Below are positions 22,715 through 35,421 of a DNA stretch of 64,000 nucleotides, in pieces. The DNA comes from Corydoras sp. C115 (taxonomy: Eukaryota; Chordata; Actinopteri; Siluriformes; Callichthyidae): NCBI GenBank assembly GCA_019802505.1, contig JAFMOC010000002.1, positions 4,696,501 through 4,760,500 on the forward strand. The letters are read 5' to 3'. How positions within the stretch are numbered: the stretch's first letter is position 1; each line of letters opens with the position of its first letter. Under the pieces are notes generated by a model. That model was not told the origin of the DNA, searched no databases, and was given only the letters and a program-made list of their open reading frames with translations. The position numbers and the translations under genes are program-made.

Positions 22715-23229
22715 CTGAATGCTCTATTAAATCTGAGTTTTATTCAGTAAAGTAAAATGAACAGCTGGTAGTCAGTACACACTTGCCGTGTAATTGAACT
22801 TGAAAAGCTGTTTATTCCTAATGTACTGATGTTTGAACTGTGCTGAAAGTCTTAACTGCTTCAGTTACAATACTTGTAATGAAGCTATAAGAACACAGCA
22901 TGCCATTGACACAAATATGAATGTGAATGTGAAAATAAATAAATCAATAAAAATAACACATCATTCAAGTACAGATCTGTTAAGATATCAAACAAAAAAT
23001 ATGCATTTGTTAATATCCATATTATTTATTTCACTTCAATTCAAACAGAATTACAACAGATGTTTTGGTTCACATTCACCCTGTACTGAGTTTATCTAGT
23101 ACTTCAAACCTTGGGCAAAAAAAAGATAAAGTAGCAACACTCATCTGGCTGTGCTGAGTAAAATAAGATAGCTTGCACATTTTAGCACGTTTTGTAGGTC
23201 TTATGCATTTCTATGTGGGGAAAATAGAG

Positions 23230-23298
<69 letters not shown>

Positions 23299-23449
23299 CC
23301 CCTCTCCCGCTGTGCTACACTTGGTCCCCTCTCTCTCTCATGAGGTTGTGTAATGAACATTTAGGATTAGGGTTACAAGGGTTACATTTAGGACTTACTT
23401 TATATTAAACACTGTAGTGTGAGAATATGGTTGAGATAATCTGTTTATG
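22715..23449 (+). repeat. diverged direct repeat, right copy, interrupted
   Basis: Matches the left copy from 22715 to 23016, then resumes at about 23397-23449. The intervening 380 bp (23017-23396) contains an (AT)n-poly(T) tract and is absent from the left copy, so it is an insertion here or a deletion there. The two copies flank Tc1 relics A and B. Confidence 0.85.
23017..23300. repeat. (AT)n followed by a 28-nt T run
   Basis: The AT run is 23233-23271 and the T run 23271-23298, inside the segment that interrupts the right direct repeat, about 340 bp beyond the ibtk stop. Confidence 0.85.
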
Positions 23450-23468
23450 GAAAGGGTTAATGTAATGA

Positions 23469-23474
23469 TTTATT
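23469..23474 (-). terminator. candidate ibtk poly(A) signal
   Basis: TTTATT on the plus strand is AATAAA on the minus strand, about 170 nt downstream of the ibtk stop. Another AATAAA overlaps the coding sequence itself (TGG AAT AAA CAC), 8 codons or fewer before the stop. Confidence 0.4.
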
Positions 23475-23642
23475 AAGATACTGATCTGCATTTTAGAAAT
23501 AACTAACTCAGAATATTCCATCACCATATTCCTGCACTATTTCCAGCTGTTAGACATACTGTACCAGGAGAGATAAGAGGTGTAATTAGATTTTCACATT
23601 GTGTGGTGCACATATATTGCTGAATAAAGGAGTGCAATGGCA

Positions 23643-26600
23643 TTAGTTTGAGTGTTTATTCCAGGTTGGGGTGGCGAGGGGAGCTTGGGGGGATCGCTCA
23701 ATCACAATCAGCTCATTAGGGTTGTGTAAGGCTCTGTAATAAAGCAGCAGGTCCTGAATGGCTCTCTCCTCAATCTACAACACACAAAATATATGTATGG
23801 AGGTAACTATGAGCTTTAATCATTTGAAACATTTTAAATAAGCTTTTGAAAAAAGTCTGGATTTCTGTTGTAATGTGCAAACACTGATTTATTGTTTAAG
23901 GAAAGGGGGTCATAAGAACAACCTTTTATGTAATGAAAGTAATGATGGGCGGCATGATGGCTTAGTGGTTAGCACGTTGGCCTCTCAGCGCTAGGGCTTC
24001 CCAGTTCCAATCCCAATTTGTGTGGAGTTTCCATGTTCTATCCGTGTCCGCGTGGGTTTCCTCTGGGTTCTCCAGTTTCCTCCCAGAGTCCAAAAACATG
24101 GCTCAAGGTCCAAATGACCCCATATAGAGTGTGTTCGTGTGAGTGAATGTGTACCCAGCTATAGATTGGCGACCTGTTCTGGGTGCATCTGCCCAGCGCC
24201 CGAAACGTTCTCCCCTGGATGGGCATGGGGAACCCCACCGTGACCCTAGTAATGACGTGGTTTTATAACACATAAAACTGATTTATACAGCACTTTTCAC
24301 AACACACCATCAATTCAAAGAGGGTTAATATAATATAACCCTACTTTACTTTATATATAGAGTGAGTCAATATTATGGGGTTTTGATAAATTATATAAAC
24401 ACTTTCACAACCAAAATAGAAGTATGGAAGTGCACATTCTTTTTTTTGCAATATTTTGGATATCCACACTTTGTGAGAATAACATCTGACCTAATTTGAA
24501 ACAGGTAAATGAACAATTGTTTATAAAGTATATTGTAAAAACTGTTTAAAAATCAAATAATTATCATAATACTTTGTCTTAAGTAGACAATTAGGGAATA
24601 TATGTGCACTTACTCTGCATGTCACTGCTTTACACACATTTGACCAAACACAGCTGTAGATGTCGACATCTATCAAGTATCTAAGTTATCATTTAATGAG
24701 GTTGCATTTATAGAGAGCGCAGGCGACTGTAGCTCACTTGTCACTTTCATTTGAAAAAAAAAAAAGCTTTACTTTCACAAAGCTTCCATAATCAAACTTT
24801 TGCACATGATCTAGGGCTGGATTCTGTACCATAGAGTTTTTCCCTTGTTATTCATGTCATACCAATCAAGTAATCTAGCATCTTCAGTTTTTTTTAATTC
24901 TTTAATTAAAATGCTTTTTAACTTAACCACTTACAAAAACTGTGATCCGATGTAAAAGCTACAGAGCAGATGTTGCCCATAATAACCTCAAAGAATGCAT
25001 CCTCCCCTATCCAAGGTCTATCCAGCAGTTAAAGAAACAAACAAATATAATGCAGATAAAGTACAACAGGTAGAATTTGTCACAAAACCAAAATTTTAAC
25101 ATCAATGCCAATATTAAGTGAAGGATCATGATTCGCAATAAAAAACAAGACATAGTTCTCAGACAGTTCTAGAGATGCACAAGTTAATTAAAGTTTGCAA
25201 CGTTTATAAATAACGTTCTGTAAAGTAGGTAAATCAATATTTGAAATGAAAAAAATAATAATAAATTCAGAACTTAATAAATCTAAAATAATTTTGACTT
25301 ATTTAAATCACTCATTTTGTGATTTTTTTGTAAGCTGGTTGATCAGTGTTGCAGTGTGCTGTGCAACTATAAATACGGTACATAGTGTGTTTATAGTGTA
25401 TAAGCTTCTATAAAAAAAAGTAAAACTAAAGATAAAATCAAACTGTAATAAGGTTAACCTGAGGCTAACTGTTGTTACACTTGAATAGTAGAAAATGAAA
25501 TCTTCATAAACCAACAATATTTTCATATTCTGTGCTTTATCCTGTGCTTTACCCTTTGCAGTATTTAACAGCTGGCCTTTACATAACCCTCTCTTTTTAA
25601 AAGACTCTTTTTACATGCTTATTTTAATTTTTTAAATTTTTTAATTAAAAAATAAAATGGGGCTGCCGTACTGTACTTTTGTCAGGTTTCATGTTTTTGA
25701 ACCTCATACCTGGATTAAAGCCAGAGGTTTCTCACGACTGCGAATGAGTGCAGCTTCCTGCTGCTTTTCTTCCTCAACTATGGATGCAAACGTGACTGCA
25801 GTGGGAGCTGGTGGACTGCCTACTGGACCGAGCACCCAAGGCCTAACGAACACAAAATCAGAGCTTTTGTCAGTAATAAGCATTAGACAGCTTTCTTATT
25901 TACTCATTATCCATCCCCCCCCCCAAAGTATTCAATACTTTCAATACTAACTGTAGGATTTTAGGCTCTAACATCCTCAAGTACACAGATATTGGGGAGG
26001 GCAAACTGAAAGCTATCAATTATAAATTAATTTTAAAAGTAGCAAGATTATTATCTTAAAAATCTCTAACATAAATTATGTGCTTTCAATGCCTAGTGAA
26101 GAGGAAACAAAAAGTGAAGTGGGCAGATTAAGCAGATGGTGCTATCTCATGCCTTCCCCTGTTTTCTGTTGCGAAAAGGCAAATGATGGCAAAAAAAAAA
26201 GTTAAATTAAATTCGAGCCCAGTACAATTTTGCTAAGAATAAAAAGCTTTGCATATTAACCTCAGGTTCAATAAAAAAACATTATCAGATTGGAAAAATA
26301 TAAGAGACTAAGAAGATGTCGGTAAAACAACAGTGGCTCAAAATTCTATTAGAGGTATAAAGGTCTCATTATTGGTTACAGGTTGTGATAAATTTCAGTT
26401 ATTTCTAAACAATGAATGTTAAGGGTGCTAGTGATTTTTTTCAGTATAATACTTGAGTTCTATGTAAAGAATATCGGAGTTGACCAATATTTTTGGGCAT
26501 GACTACTAAACTCATTTACTCTTAACACTTTCATTGTTTCAACTTTTTATTCTGGATTTAATGTTAGAAATATAACTAGAACTGCCCACTTTCACCAGAC

Positions 26601-28053
26601 AAATCAACAATCCAAAAAAAAATAAATAATAAAAATGTTATAATAAATCAATATCAACTTTAAATTATTTATAATTGCATCAGTGAGAACTGTAACTTAA
26701 ACTAAAAAGACTTTTTGCATATGCATTATCCTAACATAGAAAATATAACAAGCACCACTTTATTTGAATTAACCCATTAATTGATATCTTCCAAGATGGA
26801 GGCTTTATAAGTTTTCCTTTAGACTCAAAAATGTTTATAATCAGTGCATGTGCCTGGGGTAGAATGTTCTCCTACAAAGCTTCTCAAATCTGAAAAACCT
26901 TACTGACTTTGTTTGGATTTCGATGTACCATGGACCTTTAAATATAAAACAGGTACTCATTTTCTTAACCCTTATATAAGTTTCTATAGATAGAGGTGCA
27001 GGGTCTTTAAGTTCAATAGATCTGGGATGGTTAGTGTGGTCCTTGCACGTCTTTTAACTGATATCATGATGGTAACTAGAGAACCCTCATGAATCTTTAA
27101 CCTTTTGGTACTTCTCTATTAATTATGCTATCATTGTTAGCAGTGTTAGAGCCTCATGTAAAATTCTTGTTACCTTTGCGTTACATAGTTTGTCAACTTT
27201 TCCCCCCCCCCTCCAAGCTGTTCCCTTCTGAGATTCAGGTTTCTTATTTTCACCAGCAAATACCAATTTGTAATGAGACATATTAAGGGGAGAAAAAAAA
27301 TGACACATACATGACATACGCTCGAAAATACCTCACCTTAGGCATCAGCATAATTTCTACCAAGACCATGTTTTATGCCACAGGGCATAAAACATGGATT
27401 GCAAACTACTGTGCAGTAAGGCAAGATATGACTGGTAGTGGACTAAAGGACAAGTCGTATTTTGCATTTCGACTTAAAGAAAAAAATTATGCTTGGCATG
27501 AGACTGCTTAGCATGTTGTTATTGGTTTGTATTGAAAAGCAGCCTGTGAGTATTTGCCTAGAAATAAATTAATTCCTGTTTAATTGTGGCTTCAGAAGAA
27601 TGTTGTGATTGGCTCTGGACTGATAGGAAAGATTTGATGGACCATTGTAATTGATGGACAACTGATTGTAATTATCTAAGGCCTAACACGAAGGTTGAAT
27701 ACTTTTGTACTCAACAAATGCAATCAAAAATCGAAGCCAACAGTGCCATCTAGTGGAGAACAGATAAACTTATTCAGGAAGTAAAGAGATTGATATGTGT
27801 AGAAAATGTGACTAATTGATCTTTAATTTTGTAATGTTTAGTTTTTATGTGTAGTACTAAATGCTGTATTTACCCTGCATGTTTGCCAGAATCATCACAT
27901 TTGAATGTCACTCTTTTGGCACAACTTGTTGCTCCTGAAAATCCTGCTGGACTCCCAGCCGCAGTGACAGCAGCTATTTTACCCTGCTGCTCTTCTTCAA
28001 TTAACAGATCCCTGAAGGAGTGTGAAGAAGGTGAGTTCTGAACTGCTGATCCC
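23643..28053 (-). CDS. ibtk: ibtk coding exons 25-27 (C-terminus)
   Basis: Exons: 28053..27874 (180 nt), 25842..25710 (133 nt) and 23774..23643 (132 nt including TAA). They encode SSHSFRDLLIEEEQQ, TFASIVEEEKQQEAALIRS and IEERAIQDLLLYYRAL, ending RSPQAPLATPTWNKHSN. The acceptor at 28054-28055 (gtgtgcag) was chosen over a nearer ttcag because only it keeps phase with TG|gtgtgt and gives W-G-S-A in line with human W-A-S-S. The two long introns (23775-25709 and 25843-27873) hold one SINE and AT-rich sequence without other features. Confidence 0.93.
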
Positions 28054-30680
28054 CTGCACACATATAAACATATTGAACTCTCATGGTTCAAGATGAATTG
28101 TCAGAGACAAACAAGAACAGATGGATAGATACACACCACCCTTTCATCGGCTTCACCGCTGTAACTACAGGAGAGGATTTGGCAGCAGCTCCATCGATAC
28201 TGTTCTCTCGAGTGGCCATAGCCATCATCTTCCTCTGCTTCTGAGACAATTTAGTCTGAATAACTGGAGATTTGCTGCTACTTCCAGGCCTAAAGAGCAA
28301 GAAGCATGTTTTCTCAGTTAACTTACATACTTGCAGACATCTTGTAATTAACAAGTGTTTCTTACTGTCCCTGTAATAAAGACATTGCTCAAAACTGAAA
28401 ACAACTCACAAGCCTGGGCTCCTTTGAGACACTACAGGGTTCAGCGAATGAGCCTCCATCTCCATGATTGCCCTGAGGTCCAGGACAGGTGCTGGGTGAG
28501 AAGGACTGAGTGCAGAAAGTGAGTATACAATCATTTTTAAAAATAAGATAAATAACACATTAATATTCATTGGTAAAGCAAAACATATATGAATATAAAA
28601 GGTTTGTTGCTCTGTTAAACTCTCACTTAGGCTGAACTTTAGGGATGGGTTTAGGGGTAGAGCACTTAGACTGAGATCCACTCCTCCATGGCGGGGTACT
28701 GGGTGGAGTGCTGCAGTTCACCTGTGTTGACTTTTCCTGTAAAACAAAAATAATGCAGAAGTATTCTTGATTTATTAGGTAAAATGTACAGTAGTCAGGG
28801 TATTTTGCTAGACCTGAAAGATAGGGGACTGAAGATCTCGTGGGCTTCCCACACCAGTGTAACTGCCCTCAGAATCAGAGGTGATGAGCTCTTGAAGAGA
28901 TTCTACTGAGCAGCACTTCGAGACAACCAAGCCTGTGACAACACAAAATATTCAGCAAATAACAGCAAAATAATTTTGTTCAGCTCAATTCAGTGGATTC
29001 ACCTCTTTTAAGGAACATGGCCATGGGACATGAACATTTGCTGACATCCTCAGAAGCATAACTGAGGAACTAGTTCACAAAAACAGGTTTTACATATTAT
29101 GGAAATGATTAAATATGTATAGCCCGTGGAGCTTGGAGGTTCTTCTTAAAAGAAATCGAACTGCCACCTTCAGGTTTATCCACAGATGTATGATGGGGTT
29201 TGGGATTTGTCTGGAATTTTTCTGATCACTTAGGGAAATTCAAATACAGGATGCCATGCTGATTGCTTCAGATGAATTTTGTTTCAGGATGAACCATTAG
29301 ACAGTTCTAAAACAATGTTACTCTACAAAATGCTGGTGTATTTACTTTAGATTTTGCTGCAAGTGGTTTCACTGTGTGAGGGTCTGGGGATGAAGATAAA
29401 CTGATTTTTAAGCCAGACCTGTTTAAGCTGCAGCTTTGGTACAAGTGAATGCTTCATCTACTTTCTTGCATTTCTTTCACAATGGGTGAAAATTTTGAGC
29501 ACAACATGACAGCAAAGTAACAAGCTTCTTTAAGACAGACATAAATTCTTCAAAAAATTAAATCTGCAGTGTAAGCTGTCCTCAATGTACAGTATGTCTC
29601 TTATAAGATTGAAAGTATATGGCTTGGATCGAGCTGTGAATTATGTGTCAGAGTGTATTGTAGACAAACTCATTCCCTACATAAAACTCCTTTTCTTTTA
29701 CTTATACATTTTAACAAAACAAAATTTTTGGATACATTTCGTGTTTAAATGTTTTGTGTTTACAGTCCTCCAGAATTACAAGCTGCAAAAAACCTTGCCA
29801 AGTGTGTATTGAAGGCTTCCAGTGCATTGATATTTTTTTAAGATATTTTTTTAGGTTTAGACAAATGCAACTAGTGTCTTACTTACCTGCAGATGGTGGG
29901 CTCTGGATGACATCGGACAGGTTGTACCCTCCTGAACTATCCAGTCTCCGGCGTGGTTTCTTCTTAGCCTTGATTTTAGCTTTCTTAAACAAACTTTCAC
30001 TACACACAAACAGAACAGGGCCACATCACCGTAATATTTAATGGGTCTTGACAGACTGGTTAATTTCATTTCCTGTTCAATTACATACCTGCTGCTGCTC
30101 TCCTGCTCAGAACCAGTGGTAGAATTTAGCCATGTGTCCTCATAGGTACTAAGATCAGGTGCTCCAGGATGCGGAGTGATGTGTCGTCTCTCCATCGCTG
30201 GAATCTAAGCAGATTACAGCATGAGAAACTGAGAGTTGTAATGACTTTGTGTAACTTGCACTAAAATTTTACCATCTTTCTGTAGGCTTCAGTAAGTTCC
30301 AGTAACACATCATCACTCAAGACTTCCAGAGCTCTGATGAATAGAAAGAAAGTTTCTATATTACATTCTGTTAAATGAATTTTTTAATGCATAAACTGTA
30401 GTTAATTAAACATACACAATCTATACTTTAGTGTCATACACTGTTAACACTGCCCAGTTGCTTAAGGAGGATTAGACTCTACTGAGCCTTGGTCCTTATA
30501 CATCCTTTTTAAAATAAACAACCTCCAGGGAGATTTTTTTTCCTTCAACTGTTGTTGGCTTTTTGGTGGTTCAGACTTGGAAAAATGTAAAGCTGCTTTG
30601 AGATAATGAACTATTAAGAAAAGTGCCATCTGATTAAATAATTCATATATAAATCAACTGCATGTTCCTGTGGGTGACTG

Positions 30681-30714
<34 letters not shown>

Positions 30715-33700
30715 CCTATGGAGCTCTTAAAACATGTTTTCTCACTTTTGTGAAGTTAAAATTAAAGACTCCCTTGATGCTGGCCTTTTGTCCCAATTAG
30801 TGTCTATTTGCCACCACTTTACACATGGTTACCCTTGGTTCTGTTCTTATGTGAATGTTGTTCAAAGCTTGAAATAATTTATTGTTAATTAAAAAGTTAA
30901 GTTTTTTATTGTAATTAACCAATTTGTTTAGGCTTAAACTTTATTGTACACCATTTTGTTTAGCCTATGCTGTAGTAAATGAGCTCTATAAATAAATCTG
31001 GCTTAATTTGATTTGATTAGCCTTCATGTCATGCAAATCACTGTTATGTGACTCACTTTGACTCTAGCATGGCAGTCATGTTAAGGCCGATGAACTGTAG
31101 ACAGGAGAGCTTAAGCTGCTCTGCATTGTACATCACAGAGAACTCCAGCAGCTCTGCAGCATTCTTCAGTGTCACTACATACCAAGAAACATCGGATTTA
31201 TTCAGTTGTGCATCAAAGTCGTTAGAGAAAGCTAAATGACATAACAATTCCAGCGGACTCACGATTTTCAGTAATGACCACCTCACATATGTCCTTCAGC
31301 CGAGTGATGAGCAGCTGATCAGCCACAACTAGAACGTTGCACATGAACTCCACACTCAGAGATTCTGTAGCACAAGAGTACTGAGTCATTTTGATAGACT
31401 CAAAACTCAAAGACACTGATGATTCAGATATGAAAATCTTACCTCTGACAGAGGGAGCCTCGTCTGTGTAGATGTACTCCAGCACAACCTGCAGGACACC
31501 AGAACTGGTGGGCATGTCCAGTGCAGTGCAGCTGGTGGACTGAAGAGGGCAGAACAGATTCATGTAAGAGCAGTTGAAGAAAAATAGATCAAATGTAAAC
31601 AAAGACATTTTGTTTCATCTTACCTCAATCCAGGGATTTCCCAACATGCTGTTAAAATAATCTGCAAGATAGAAGACCAATGTAAGACCTCCCAATGTAA
31701 TAAATAATACCAGTGGTGAGTTTGTTGTTAGATCATTAGAATTTTATTCACAACCAAGAGTATCTACAGGACTACAACCTAAAAGGTTACCAATTTTCTA
31801 CACAAGGCCTAAAAGGACAGTCAATGGGATCTTAACCAAGGAAAAATATAAAAAAAAAGATTTTTTAAAATACTTAGATACAATTATCCCTGCACAAGTT
31901 TTTCACAGCAGGTATTGAAAGCAAAAATTAACATACCTTTATCACTTAAACAAGCAGTATATTTATAAGTGGATCTTTGCTGTAATCCCTGATGTGATGC
32001 ACTTGTGCAGCTTTAATTATTTTATAATGTTTTTGGAGGTCTTTGTTTGGATCACGATCCACTTCTACAATCAGCAAAACTTAATAGACTCCTGATTTAT
32101 TTATGACTCAGTTATTCCTCAGAAAAATAACAATGTTTGCCTTTAACAGATTTTATCATTTAATCACTTTTCTTAATACATAAAGATCTATATATATTTG
32201 TCTGATTTGATTTATCTACATTTTGGATTTCTGTGAAAATGTGACAATGTCTTGGATCACAAATATGTAGAACTATAGAAACTAGTACCAATTTCACAAA
32301 TTTTACAGAAACATTGTACATGTTCATGTTCGTGCTAGCAGTTTGGAAGAGGCTATTTTACATAGTGAGTGATGGCCATGAAGACCCGTGAGGGCCACTG
32401 ACCTTTAGTGACTTTGGAAAAGCAAAACGAAAACATGCCATCTAAATTCAGTCACCTCAGGAATGCTCTCCTGATTGAATGGGCAAACAATAATATGGTA
32501 TATTCATTCATTAATTCATTATCTCCTGCTTTATCCTCTAGTAGGGTCGCGGTGGGGTTCCCCATGCCCATCCAGGGGAGAACGTTTCGGGCGCTGGGCA
32601 GATATACCCAGGACAGGGCGCCAATACATCGCTGTAATATGGTATAACTCATGTAAAATATATTAAAGAGTCCATAAAATGTCCTGTTGTCTTTAGCACA
32701 TTGGTGTGTGTCGTCACCATTAGAGTTGAAATTTTGCACACAAACTCTGTGATAATTTATTTAACAATTACTTACTTACTTATTAAAAATAAGATGGAAA
32801 TAAAGGTCACTAGTGCAAATAATATCAGCAGTGAATACATAACAATACTAATGTTTTCCCAGCATAACTGTATTTTGCTGCATTTTGTTAAATGTATGTA
32901 GCTCACCAAGTCGAGCACACAGCACACATTTGTGACAAGGAAACTCCTTTCCATCTTCTGCCCTTAGAGTGACATCACAGAGGTAAGAACTGAAAGATAA
33001 AAGCTGTGTTACCCAAATGTTTATATCAGAACCTAATTATGCAGCAAATTAAACCCATAGAAATTGCATACTATTTCTTTTGAGTAAAGTGTGGTCTGCT
33101 TCCAGTTTTCTTCTGTACAACAATGATCTGTGCATTCTCATAGCGCACACCTTCCAGCCTAGCAACACACACAATACCAATTGTCACAGATAATTATATT
33201 TCTCAAACCTTCAGGGAAAAGTGAATACTATAATACTCACAAAATACATGTCAGAAAATTCCTAAAATTGTCAGTTATTTTAATTTGGCAATAGCCACAT
33301 TAATGAGTTTTGTTTCTTTGTCTCACTGTTTAAACCTCCAGTCAGATACCAATCCATTGATCTATATTAAGAGTGCAATTAAAATTTGACATGTCATGTG
33401 CTTGTAATGGTAATTGTAAGATTCTAATCAAACCACAATCCGATTACACTAGTTCGTTCAGTGCCTCCAGTTGTTTATTAGTTTAAAAACTGTAGCACAG
33501 AATAAATGCTTTTAAAAAAAATATATTGTGTATGAGTGTGGTGTGTAATAATATTGTATAATAAGGCTATAAAAAACCATTGATTCATTTCATATTAAAG
33601 GTTTCTTTAAAAAATATTATATTGTGACCTGAAGCCCATACTATAAAGTGGTGTTACCTGGAATGTACAGTTGGTGCAACATTAAACAAGATCCTTTTGG

Positions 33701-35328
33701 TGTATAATGTTATCATGTCTAATAATTTAAGGAAAATTACAACACTTACCTTGCTGAGAGAGCACCAAGACCCAGTTTTTTTGCCACTCCTTGAAGCATC
33801 TTCACAGGGTTGGGACTAGAGTTGCTGACACTGATACCCTTGATCTTTTTTCCTGCTTTGGTACTCTTGCTTTTCGATTTTTCCACATGATCAGGAACTG
33901 AAGCAGGGAGCGACCTATAGATCTCCAAAGCAGAGTGTCGACTGAGATTAAACTTTTGTAGGTTGTGAATAATCTGCCTCTCTTCCATTTCTGGGGGATG
34001 TCTGATGTGGGGTACCACAGGTCTGGCTCCCTGCACCAACATCTGACATGAGTCGGTGTAGATGAAGCACAGTGACTGTTCCAGCATTTCGGGACAAACT
34101 TTATCGAGTACAAGGAGATCACACCCAACAGCATCTACACTCCTCTTCACCTCATCATCTCCTTCTTCCTGACTGGCCTCCGGGAGCAATAGCTTGCGAA
34201 AGAATTCCGAACGTGCTGAAAGAATGTATTTGTGTGCAGGAAACACACGATCACCTGCTTGAAGAGTCACATCATGGATGCTGTCCGTCTCATCAGCTTC
34301 AGCCAAGAGCCGCTGAAAGTGCTGTGTGAATGTGGAAGATGAAACTGTGGGCACTTCATACATGCTGTGAAAGAAGGTTAAAATAATAATTAATTGAATC
34401 AAAGATTTTGAATACAAAAAAAAAAAACATATTTAACAAACAAAAAACTTAAACGAAAAATCTTTTCAGTAAATGTTTACATTAAAAACAGTTTGCAAGC
34501 TTTTTAGGACTAGATGTCCCAATGATTCAGAGCATATACACTCAATGGTCTCTTCACTTTCATACACATTATGTATGTATGTATTAACCAGTTTGGCAGG
34601 TTTATTTTTGCTAGAACAGCCAAAGCCAACATTTAAAAACCCTTGTGGGGTTGTTCTTGTGAAGCGGTGTTGAGAGTAGCCAAAGAATCGTATGATTAAG
34701 GATGAGAAGGAGAGGATGTAAGAAGATGAACAGGCGGCGCACAGTACACTCTTCAAGCTCTTGCCACATGTGTGGATATATTTTGCCCAATAGATCAATT
34801 AAAATGCACCCTGACATGCATTGCTTATTACTCCTGACTGGGGTGACAGAGTACCAGTTCAACAAATTAGAAAAGATTAATATTCATTAGTGTAATTATA
34901 ACGCATACCTGGTTTTTGGATCAGACTGCAGTACTGCAAAATTACGCCCCTTTGAGTCCATGGTAATTGTGACTGCTCGGTGGATATAAGGGAGCTTTTC
35001 CAGTCGAATCCGCTCATATACCCCTCCACTCTCCAGCGCGATGTTGCCTTCTGCAAATGAAAACTACTTTATACAACCTGCTGATGGATTTATTAAGACA
35101 TAAAGGATTTTTCACTTACCCTTTTTATCAGCACCTTTCTTATAATCGGCCAGCCACTGGCCATTGAAGCCCTCCCCTTCCTGAGTGATGAACATCATTC
35201 TGTTTTTACCCAGAGCCATGTCAGACATGAAGACCTGACGCCCATAAGCCCACCTACACGGTCTAATCGAGGAGCATCCAGTGCGCCAGCAGAAGACCTA
35301 AAAATGTAATATGTATTCATTTTATTTA

Positions 35329-35421
<93 letters not shown>

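Larger units (their letters stand above)
12911..23642. other. intergenic region between tent5a and ibtk
   Basis: About 10.7 kb with the MITE, one truncated SINE, two Tc1 relics and the direct repeats. At 13604-19744 I see only AT-rich single-copy-looking sequence, a 20-nt A run at about 16350, and an imperfect tandem/palindromic TTAATTAATATTTAATTAAT at 18072-18113. No coding gene recognised. Confidence 0.6.

Noticed and set aside
28041..28046. Nearer ttcag acceptor for ibtk exon 25
   Set aside because: It breaks phase with the TG|gtgtgt donor; the gtgtgcag acceptor at 28054 keeps phase and matches the family.
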